This document shows, piece after piece, positions 7,082 through 12,231 of a DNA stretch of 12,231 bases. This DNA is from Bacteriovoracaceae bacterium UBA4096 (lineage in GTDB: Bacteria; Bdellovibrionota; Bacteriovoracia; Bacteriovoracales; Bacteriovoracaceae). The notes below the pieces were generated by a model that saw only the letters and a list, made by a program, of their open reading frames with translations, was not told the DNA's origin and made no database searches. Location of the stretch: positions 3,030 to 15,260 of the forward strand of contig DFXY01000066.1 in the NCBI GenBank assembly GCA_002381945.1. The letters run 5' to 3'. Position 1 is the stretch's first letter. Each line of letters opens with the position of its first letter. The translations under genes were made by a program, and so were the position numbers.

Positions 7082-8200
7082 ATGAAACTGAAAAAAAATG
7101 TAAGTATGCTCTTGGTTTGCTCGATTTTTATGACGACGACTGTTCCTCATAATGTCTACGCGATTACTATGGATGATTACAAAACTGAAGCTCGACCTTC
7201 GCAGAAACGTGTTGCTGAGGCTTTCGATAAGTTCCGCTATGATATGACAGTAGAATGGGATCAAAGAGATCCTTATTTTAGAGATCATGCTCAAAAAGAA
7301 CTAGAAATCGCTTTAGAGTCTCTAAAAGCTGAAGGTGTAAAAGAATCAGAAATCCTAAGCTACATGCAGAAAAATATTCTGGATGAGAAAGCAAGAAAAG
7401 ATTATGACCGTTTATTGGCCGCCCTGCAGACTCAAAATCTACATGAAGAAGAAGCTTCACGAGTGGCCATGAACTATATGGAGAAGAACTACCAGCAAGG
7501 TGTCGGTTTTTCTGGTGGTGGTTCTGTCTCTTATCGTAGAGCAATGATTATAGTAGGGATCATTATTATTGGAGTTGTTACTTATCTAATTATCAAGCAC
7601 AGAAAGAAAGGTGATTCTGATTCATCAACATCTACATCAACAACAAGTGATGACTCAACTACAACTACGGATTCATCATCTGATTCTACAACAGTAGATG
7701 CTTCTACGACGACAACAACCGTAACTACAACAACAAGTGCCGCTACTGTTGATGCTTCAACGACTTCTTCAACCTCTGACACAACCTCATCCACTACTGG
7801 TGACAATGGCCACAATGGTAAGAATGGTCGAAATGGTGATAACGGCCATAATGGTAAGAATGGTCGCAACGGAGATAACGGCCACAATGGTAAGAATGGT
7901 CGCAACGGAGATAACGGCCATAACGGAAACAATGGCAACAACGGTAATAATGGGAACAATGGCAACAACGGTAATAATGGGAACAATGGCAACAACGGCC
8001 ATAACGGAAACAACGGTAATAACGGGAACAATGGCAACAACGGCCATAACGGAAACAACGGTAATAACGGGAACAATGGCAACAACGGCCATAACGGAAA
8101 CAATGGCAACAACGGCCATAACGGCTACAACGGAAACAACGGAAACAATGGCCGTAACGGAAGCAATGGCCGCAATGGTAGTAACAGTATTTTCGGCTAA
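7082..8200 (+). CDS. Exported, membrane-anchored protein with 42 X-Asn-Gly collagen-like triplets
   Basis: A 372-residue protein. Residues 1-27 are a signal peptide (basic MKLKK, hydrophobic core, cleavage after VYA). Residues about 28-140 are a charged alpha-helical domain that is paralogous to the next gene (shared W-D-x-R-D, F and A-x-x-E-L spacing). A hydrophobic segment (154-171) followed by KHRKK is a membrane anchor. Residues 179-240 are a Ser/Thr/Asp linker. Residues 241-366 are 42 uninterrupted X-N-G triplets (X mostly N, H, D, K, R), ending SNSIFG. Gly every third residue recalls collagen-like or polyglycine-II repeats, but there is no proline. If the signal is cleaved and the anchor inserts with stop-transfer topology, the basic KHRKK predicts a cytoplasmic tail, which is odd for a repeat of this kind; topology is unresolved. 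The ATG was chosen over an in-frame GTG at 7073 because AAGGTGG sits 6 nt before it. A strong terminator follows. Function unknown. Confidence 0.88.
   Translation: MKLKKNVSMLLVCSIFMTTTVPHNVYAITMDDYKTEARPSQKRVAEAFDKFRYDMTVEWDQRDPYFRDHAQKELEIALESLKAEGVKESEILSYMQKNILDEKARKDYDRLLAALQTQNLHEEEASRVAMNYMEKNYQQGVGFSGGGSVSYRRAMIIVGIIIIGVVTYLIIKHRKKGDSDSSTSTSTTSDDSTTTTDSSSDSTTVDASTTTTTVTTTTSAATVDASTTSSTSDTTSSTTGDNGHNGKNGRNGDNGHNGKNGRNGDNGHNGKNGRNGDNGHNGNNGNNGNNGNNGNNGNNGNNGNNGHNGNNGNNGNNGNNGHNGNNGNNGNNGNNGHNGNNGNNGHNGYNGNNGNNGRNGSNGRNGSNSIFG
7802..8179 (+). repeat. In-frame tandem minisatellite encoding X-Asn-Gly triplets
   Basis: This is a 378-bp, 9-bp-based repeat with higher-order units. Three 36-bp units encode D-H-K-R type triplets (7802-7909; the last two differ at one base). 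Two identical 27-bp units lie at 7928-7954 and 7955-7981. Two identical 45-bp units lie at 8000-8044 and 8045-8089, followed by a shortened copy at 8090-8116. All unit lengths are multiples of 9, so gain or loss of units keeps the frame. Confidence 0.95.
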
Positions 8201-8228
8201 GAATTTCGCCTAATCCTTTTCCTATTGG

Positions 8229-8254
8229 GGCACCTCTTCTAGAGGTGCCTTTTT
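8229..8254 (+). terminator. Rho-independent terminator of the repeat-protein gene
   Basis: A perfect 9-bp stem GGCACCTCT / AGAGGTGCC with a TCT loop is followed directly by TTTTT, 28 bp after the stop codon. It ends transcription of the X-Asn-Gly protein and separates it from its paralogue. Confidence 0.93.
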
Positions 8255-8315
8255 ATAATTCACTCTGATTTGTCACTCATCAGCAAAACTTAAAATAATC
8301 TTAAAGTTGATTTAA

Positions 8316-8342
8316 TTGAATTGTTTCTCATAGGTCTGTAAT
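8316..8342 (+). promoter_or_regulatory. Possible promoter of the 8385 gene
   Basis: TTGAAT (8316-8321) and TGTAAT (8337-8342) form a weak pair with a short 15-nt spacer, upstream of the 8385 gene and downstream of a strong terminator, where a promoter is required. The match is modest. Confidence 0.28.
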
Positions 8343-8384
8343 GATTAGTAGATTTTTAAAAACATTTTCATCAAAGGTTTAGTA

Positions 8385-9113
8385 ATGAAAAGGATACAGG
8401 GTTTTTTGAGATTATGTATGACTATTATTCTGGTCTTCCCTTTTGTACTCGAAGCTCAAGTCCAAACGTTAGATGAATTCAAAAGCGATTTAGAAAATCA
8501 TTGGGATATTCGGGATACAAAATTTGAGACTTATGCTCGTGAAGAACTCATGAAGTTTCTCACTGATAGATGCCGGGAGGGAGATAGTCCTCTAGACCTG
8601 TTAAAAGCGATGAAGACCAGTTTATTTACGAAAGAGGCTGCTTTGGAGTATCGAGAACTCTTTGTTTCGTTAGATAAATTTGAAACATCAGCTCTTGAAA
8701 TTGATAATAGAATTAAAAGTTTTGTTGATAAATACTTCAAGAAATCCCAAATTACTTCTCTCATTGTTGCCGGAGTTACCTATTACATTTACCGAAATCA
8801 ATGCTCTAACATTGGCTTCCATATTGATTCAAATCCAATTTTAAATTCGATCTCACCTAACCAATCCATACCGAGTGTTAACGATAAAAAGAACCTGCGA
8901 CCTAAGTTGGGCCAGGATTATATTGTTCTGGACTTCATAAGGGAAACGTCAGGGGATTTAAACTTGGAGGATCATAAATTCTCGAATGGATCAATCCTAC
9001 AAATGGCAACTATTATGCCACCTGGTCTGACCATAACGATGGAACTTTCAGGATTGGTAGTGACAATGTATCCAGTGGAACAGTTCGTTAAAATTGCAGG
9101 AGAGGTGAAATGA
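8385..9113 (+). CDS. Exported, membrane-anchored paralogue of the 7082 protein; 3' end possibly frameshifted
   Basis: 242 residues as read. There is a signal peptide (1-24, cleavage after VLEA), a charged helical domain (25-119) and a hydrophobic segment (about 123-137). Residues 28-119 match the 7082 protein: TLDEFK against TMDDYK, HWDIRDTKFETYAREEL against EWDQRDPYFRDHAQKEL (8 of 17 identical), and later L-x-x-M, a Y-x-x-L step and a K-Y/N-Y end. The Ser/Thr linker and X-N-G repeat are absent; instead a different tail (140-242) follows. In the last 45 codons the annotated frame is unusually Met-rich (six Met from Q207 on). The -1 frame from about 8981 to the TAA at 9089-9091 encodes a much more protein-like stretch (WINPTNGNYYATWSDHNDG and on). 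The native C-terminus may therefore be the -1 frame. AAAGG lies 7 nt before the ATG. No terminator precedes the next operon. Function unknown. Confidence 0.75.
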   Translation: MKRIQGFLRLCMTIILVFPFVLEAQVQTLDEFKSDLENHWDIRDTKFETYAREELMKFLTDRCREGDSPLDLLKAMKTSLFTKEAALEYRELFVSLDKFETSALEIDNRIKSFVDKYFKKSQITSLIVAGVTYYIYRNQCSNIGFHIDSNPILNSISPNQSIPSVNDKKNLRPKLGQDYIVLDFIRETSGDLNLEDHKFSNGSILQMATIMPPGLTITMELSGLVVTMYPVEQFVKIAGEVK

Positions 9114-9215
9114 TTACTTAGACAGTCTTTAGTAATGCAATCTCAAGCTAACAATGAGTTCTCCTAAAGGTGCATAACTCGATAGTTTTTTTTAGCAATT
9201 TATTCTAAGTTTAGC

Positions 9216-9230
9216 TCCCCTTGTCGGGGA
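9216..9230 (+). promoter_or_regulatory. Small GC-rich hairpin in the leader of the HTTM operon
   Basis: TCCCC / GGGGA can pair over a TTGTC loop, in an otherwise AT-rich 156-bp gap before the 9270 gene. No T-run follows on the plus strand, so it is not a good terminator. It may be a leader or mRNA-stability element; no function can be assigned. Confidence 0.3.
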
Positions 9231-9269
9231 ACTTAATAACAAACTCAAACCAAATTACGAAGGTTCAAA

Positions 9270-9800
9270 ATGAGCAGGGTAAGAAAGATCTTCATTAGTG
9301 GATTTATAATTTTAAATTTTCTCTCCATGATTAGGGTTCACCTTCCTATGGATAACAAAATTGTAAGTGGAATTTATAAACCTGTTGATTCTTATCTTTC
9401 CTTTTTTAGTCTTTATCAAAGTTGGACTATGTTTGCTCCTGATCCTTCAAGGGCCAATGTCCATTTGTCTGCTGAGGTGGAGTTTATGGATGGAACAAAA
9501 GATACATACTACTTTCCACAAGCATCCACGATGAACCTTGAAGACAAATTTGCTTTCGGAGAAAGATTTCGGGTTATTTCAGATGTTATTAGAAAAGATC
9601 AAAATGATTTTTTGTGGGTAGATACAGCTAAATTTGCACTACGGAAATTAAGGGCAAATAATTATCACAAGATACCCTTGAAAGTTAATCTCATCCGACA
9701 TTGGAATGAAATATCGGATGTAGAAACTATTTTTGTTCCACATTTAACAAAAAACACGAATTTTAATAGTTACGAATTTTTCACCTATGAGGTTCTGTAA
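9270..9800 (+). CDS. Small single-anchor protein with WxMFAPxP motif (SdpA/DUF5819-like), partner of the HTTM protein
   Basis: A 176-residue protein. A basic N-terminus (MSRVRK) and one hydrophobic helix (about 7-25) give a single membrane anchor. The core motif is SWTMFAPDP (51-59), followed by a beta-rich stretch of the type V-x-F-x-D-G (about 62-81) and a charged C-terminal half with I-R-H-W (142-145). Length, N-terminal anchor, tryptophan motif and position directly before an HTTM gene recall actinobacterial DUF5819 proteins and, more loosely, Bacillus SdpA. The same motif is found in the 10767 protein and in the C-terminal domain of the 603-residue HTTM fusion, so a partner role with HTTM is well supported while its chemistry is unknown. 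The ATG has GAAGG 6 nt upstream. It ends in TAATG, overlapping the HTTM start by one base (translational coupling). Confidence 0.83.
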   Translation: MSRVRKIFISGFIILNFLSMIRVHLPMDNKIVSGIYKPVDSYLSFFSLYQSWTMFAPDPSRANVHLSAEVEFMDGTKDTYYFPQASTMNLEDKFAFGERFRVISDVIRKDQNDFLWVDTAKFALRKLRANNYHKIPLKVNLIRHWNEISDVETIFVPHLTKNTNFNSYEFFTYEVL

Positions 9801-10783
9801 TGAATACGTTTGGAGAATACTGGAATAAATTTTTTTTTGAGGAAAAGCCGACTGAAGGGATGGCATTGTTTCGAATCATCTGGATAAGTCTGATCTTGAT
9901 GTATTTCATCGCTGATCTGGGTAATGTTCAGGACTTTTATGGACCTCACGCCCTGATTTCACTTAATACGACCAGAGAGCAGTTTCCCTACATACACGCA
10001 AATCTCTTCCATATGTTCAATTTAAGTTATGAATTCACATATGGGCTAATCATTGTGTATGGCATTTCACTAGTAATGTCGCTTGTAGGTTTCTTTACCC
10101 GGCCGGCACTGATCGTTGCATTATTGTGTATGACAAGTCTTCATCAGAGAAATATTTGGCTACTAAGCTCTTCTGAATTATTAATGAGAACCATTACGCT
10201 ATTATTGATTTTTTCTCCTTGTGGACATTCATTATCTATTGATTCCTTCTTGGGGAGATTTTCTCCAGGATTTCGGAATAAAAGAAACTGGCCATTGTGG
10301 TCACTACGAATTATTCAAATTCAGATATCTGTTATTTATTTATGGACGGTCTGGCATAAGCTAAAAGGGGAGACATGGATTGAGGGGACAGCGGTTTATT
10401 ACGCCACTCGCTTAGAAGACTTAACCAACTTTACTATACCTTTCCTGTTAAATTCTTTGTTTTTCTTGAAATTTATGACTTGGGGGACTTTGTTGATTGA
10501 GTTTTCTCTCGGGTTTTTTATCTGGTTTAAGAAACTGAGAAAACCCATCATTATTACAGGAATGATTTTTCATCTTTGTATTCAGTATCTGATGAGTATT
10601 CCATTCTTTGAACTTTTTATGATTGCTCTCTTAGTGAATTTCTTTACTCCAGAAGAATTGAAAGCTTTTGTAGATAAGGTAGTCAATTCATTTATTGAAG
10701 GGATTCAGGAGTCAACTCTAGGGACAGAGATTAAGGAGAAAATTATCCGAACTCTAAGGGGGCAGCATGAAACGGCTAACTAA
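9800..10783 (+). CDS. HTTM domain membrane protein (SdpB/vitamin-K-carboxylase-like), first of two
   Basis: A 327-residue polytopic protein, essentially a single HTTM domain. Visible family features are the amphipathic N-terminus with LFRIIW (23-28), the DFYGPHALISL stretch (45-55), HQRN (115-118) followed by S-E-L-L-M-R, the core IQISVIYLWTVWHKLKGETW (174-193) leading into IEGTAVYY (194-201), and FHLCIQYLMSIPFF (257-270). K187 in HKLKGETW occupies a place that, from memory of the human gamma-carboxylase KKLDADW segment, aligns with its proposed catalytic lysine; this needs a real alignment. HTTM proteins such as SdpB act in the inner membrane and some are needed for peptide-toxin maturation. 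The exact reaction is unknown. GAGG lies 7 nt before the ATG. The gene overlaps its upstream partner by 1 bp and the next gene by 17 bp. Confidence 0.9.
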   Translation: MNTFGEYWNKFFFEEKPTEGMALFRIIWISLILMYFIADLGNVQDFYGPHALISLNTTREQFPYIHANLFHMFNLSYEFTYGLIIVYGISLVMSLVGFFTRPALIVALLCMTSLHQRNIWLLSSSELLMRTITLLLIFSPCGHSLSIDSFLGRFSPGFRNKRNWPLWSLRIIQIQISVIYLWTVWHKLKGETWIEGTAVYYATRLEDLTNFTIPFLLNSLFFLKFMTWGTLLIEFSLGFFIWFKKLRKPIIITGMIFHLCIQYLMSIPFFELFMIALLVNFFTPEELKAFVDKVVNSFIEGIQESTLGTEIKEKIIRTLRGQHETAN

Positions 10784-11294
10784 GTATTTCTTGAATACTC
10801 TCATCCTTATGTATCTTGGGATCATCTATTTTACTGGAGTACCTGAAACCAATACATTAAATTCTCGAATGAAGCAAAAGGCGATGAATGTGGCCTTTGC
10901 AGTGGGCATCTGGCCTAGTTGGTCAATGTTCGCGCCCAATCCAATAAAATTCGATTCTAAAAGTTTTGTAGAAATTACTTATAAAAATGGCGAGATAAAA
11001 GAATACGATGTTGAAGTTGAGCCTAAAGGAATTCTTGCTCCCTTTCGAAAGGCCCGATGGATGAAATATTCCCAGGATAACCTTCGTAACCCAAGTCAGA
11101 GAGCTTTGCTTAATCCTGCTATTCAATATTTTAGAAAAAAATACGAAAACAAGACTAATCCCATTGTGAGTTTACAGATTAAGCGTAAATGGGCCGAAGT
11201 TCATCCTTTTTCTGACCAATCAATTCCTTCAATTTATAAAACACCTCGTGTTCAAAAGAATGAAGTTTTAATTACTAAAAAGATGGAGGACTAA
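10767..11294 (+). CDS. Second small WxMFAPxP protein (SdpA/DUF5819-like)
   Basis: A 175-residue paralogue of the 9270 protein, with a basic N-terminus (MKRLTKY), one hydrophobic anchor (about 8-24), and SWSMFAPNP at 51-59, exactly the same positions as in the 9270 protein. VEITYKNGEIKEYDV (68-82) matches VEFMDGTKDTYYF there. The C-terminal halves share a basic residue plus W near residue 141-145 (KRKW against IRHW) but little else obvious. The start overlaps the end of the first HTTM gene by 17 bp and has AAGGGGG 4 nt upstream; the stop is 3 bp from the next ATG. Co-translation with both HTTM proteins is very likely. The membrane helix places the motif domain at one face of the inner membrane; which face is not decided by the sequence. 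Confidence 0.82.
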   Translation: MKRLTKYFLNTLILMYLGIIYFTGVPETNTLNSRMKQKAMNVAFAVGIWPSWSMFAPNPIKFDSKSFVEITYKNGEIKEYDVEVEPKGILAPFRKARWMKYSQDNLRNPSQRALLNPAIQYFRKKYENKTNPIVSLQIKRKWAEVHPFSDQSIPSIYKTPRVQKNEVLITKKMED

Positions 11295-11297
11295 AAC

Positions 11298-12231
11298 ATG
11301 ATTTCTTTTAAAGCTTTTTTACGAGGATGGGACCATTTCTTCTATAAAAGAACAGATGCCAGCGCCCTTTGTATTTTTCGAATAATGTTTGGCTTCTTCC
11401 TCTTCTTAAACGGTATCAGCTTGGTAGAAGACTTCCAGGCCTGGTATGGAATTGGAGACAATGCCTTGATTCCTCTACATGACTCCTTGAACTTTTACAG
11501 CAATTTTAGAATTAATATCTACCGTTGGCTCTCACCAACTGAAACTTCCGCCTGGTTGGTCTTAATCGCTTACATTACAACCTCTGTTTTTGTCATGGTG
11601 GGTTTCAAAACCAGGATATCAACCATTGTTTGTTTTATCCTTATGGTTTCAATGCAAAATCGTAACTACTCCATCTTAAACAGTGGGGACACATTAATGA
11701 GATGCATGCTTTTTCTCATGATGTTTGCACCAGCTCACGTTAAGTATTCAGTTGATGCGTATCTAAGTGAAAAGAAGGGGCTACCTTATCGGACTGATAT
11801 ATCACTACTGACGATTCGTTTGATGCAATTGCAATTTTCTCTGGTCTACCTGGCCACAACGCTTTTTAAGCTCAAAGGTTATGACTGGGTTGATGGTACA
11901 GCAGTGTACTACACCTCAAGACTAGTCAATTTCCAACGCATTGTTCTCCCTTTTGTCTTTGATTTTCCATCTCTGATAAAATTTGCTACCTGGTCCGCTT
12001 TATTTATCGAGTTCGCGATGGGATCTCTTGTTTGGATTAAAGAATTCAGGCTCCCTGTATTGTTTGCAGGGCTTTTGCTTCATTTAGGTATTGAGGTCTC
12101 TATGAGTATTGGCTTTTTTGAATGGGTGATGATCGCCGCCTATATCTTGTTTCTTGAACCCAAAGAAGTTAAATGGCTTCAACAGAGTCTCCCGCTAATT
12201 GTTCGCAGGCAACTGAGGACAGTTTCCAGTA
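11298..12231 (+). CDS. Second HTTM domain membrane protein (3' end outside window)
   Basis: The frame is open from the ATG at 11298 to the window end (311 codons, no stop), with GGAGG 8 nt upstream. It parallels the first HTTM protein throughout: FRIMFGFFLFLNG (27-39), NRNYSILNSGDTLMR (121-135; the classical HTTM motif), LQFSLVYLATTLFKLKGYDW (178-197) leading into VDGTAVYY (198-205), and LHLGIEVSMSIGFFEW (261-276). K191 corresponds to K187 of the first copy. This copy keeps the consensus R-N-x-x-I-L-N-S-G-D-x-L-x-R better than the first, which has S-S-S-E-L-L-M-R, so it may be the more ancestral or active copy. The visible length already covers a full HTTM domain; whether a further domain follows is unknown. 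Pair with the 10767 protein is inferred from 3-bp spacing. Confidence 0.88.
   Translation, partial: MISFKAFLRGWDHFFYKRTDASALCIFRIMFGFFLFLNGISLVEDFQAWYGIGDNALIPLHDSLNFYSNFRINIYRWLSPTETSAWLVLIAYITTSVFVMVGFKTRISTIVCFILMVSMQNRNYSILNSGDTLMRCMLFLMMFAPAHVKYSVDAYLSEKKGLPYRTDISLLTIRLMQLQFSLVYLATTLFKLKGYDWVDGTAVYYTSRLVNFQRIVLPFVFDFPSLIKFATWSALFIEFAMGSLVWIKEFRLPVLFAGLLLHLGIEVSMSIGFFEWVMIAAYILFLEPKEVKWLQQSLPLIVRRQLRTVSS

Noticed and set aside
6974..7294. 106-codon minus-strand open frame across the start of the repeat-protein gene
   Set aside because: It is antisense to a well-supported signal-peptide-encoding gene, with no ribosome binding site or recognisable domain.
7582..8112. Long open frames on the minus strand and in a second plus frame across the repeat region
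   Set aside because: They are products of the 9-bp periodic repeat (Leu-Pro-Leu-Phe type or Met-Ala-Thr type low-complexity translations). The X-Asn-Gly frame has signal peptide, anchor, ribosome binding site and terminator.
7802..8179. CRISPR-like regularly spaced repeats
   Set aside because: Units are contiguous, with no unique spacers, 9-bp based and in frame within a coding sequence.
9098..9121. AGGAGAGG followed by ATG at 9110, possible start of a small gene
   Set aside because: The frame reads only three codons (Met-Ile-Thr) before a TAG. It may be a remnant of a gene start or chance.

Overview
The window looks like a chromosomal segment from a Gram-negative bacterium of about 40% GC. 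The leaning is towards a Bdellovibrionota / Bacteriovoracia-type organism. That leaning rests on the AT-rich base composition, the cysteine-containing Ig-like repeat protein that ends in a formylglycine-generating-enzyme-like fold, an outer-membrane-barrel-like protein, and several large secreted or membrane proteins of unknown family. It is an inference from style, since no rRNA is present.

Layout. (1) 1-2337: the 3' part of a large exported protein with Ig-like repeats and a C-terminal FGE/sulfatase-modifying-factor-like domain. It converges, 5 bp apart, on a minus-strand membrane-anchored thioredoxin-like protein (2343-2846). (2) 2926-3789: a divergent gene for a putative outer-membrane beta-barrel, with a TATAAT box placed so that the mRNA would be leaderless. 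(3) 3878-5689: a 603-residue protein fusing an HTTM (vitamin-K-carboxylase-like) membrane domain, a DCC/DUF393-like thioredoxin-fold domain that has lost both cysteines, and a C-terminal domain with a W-x-M-F-A-P-x-P motif. A strong hairpin follows. (4) 5784-6776: trpS, the one clear housekeeping gene, again with TATAAT 7 nt before the ATG. (5) 7082-8200: an exported, membrane-anchored protein ending in 42 consecutive X-Asn-Gly triplets, closed by a textbook terminator. (6) 8385-9113: a shorter paralogue of the N-terminal half of the previous protein, probably carrying a -1 frameshift near its 3' end. (7) 9270-12231: a tightly packed operon in which a small W-x-M-F-A-P-x-P protein is followed by an HTTM protein, twice in succession. 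The last gene runs off the window.

The most interesting signal is the repeated pairing of an HTTM membrane protein with a small single-anchor W-x-M-F-A-P-x-P protein. It occurs as two tandem gene pairs and once as a single fused polypeptide, which argues strongly that the two parts work together. The layout recalls Bacillus subtilis SdpA/SdpB, the small protein plus HTTM-type membrane protein needed to mature the SdpC-derived toxin SDP. It also recalls actinobacterial DUF5819/HTTM neighbours. The two paralogous exported proteins just upstream are candidate substrates of such a modification or maturation machine. That link is a hypothesis from gene order only.
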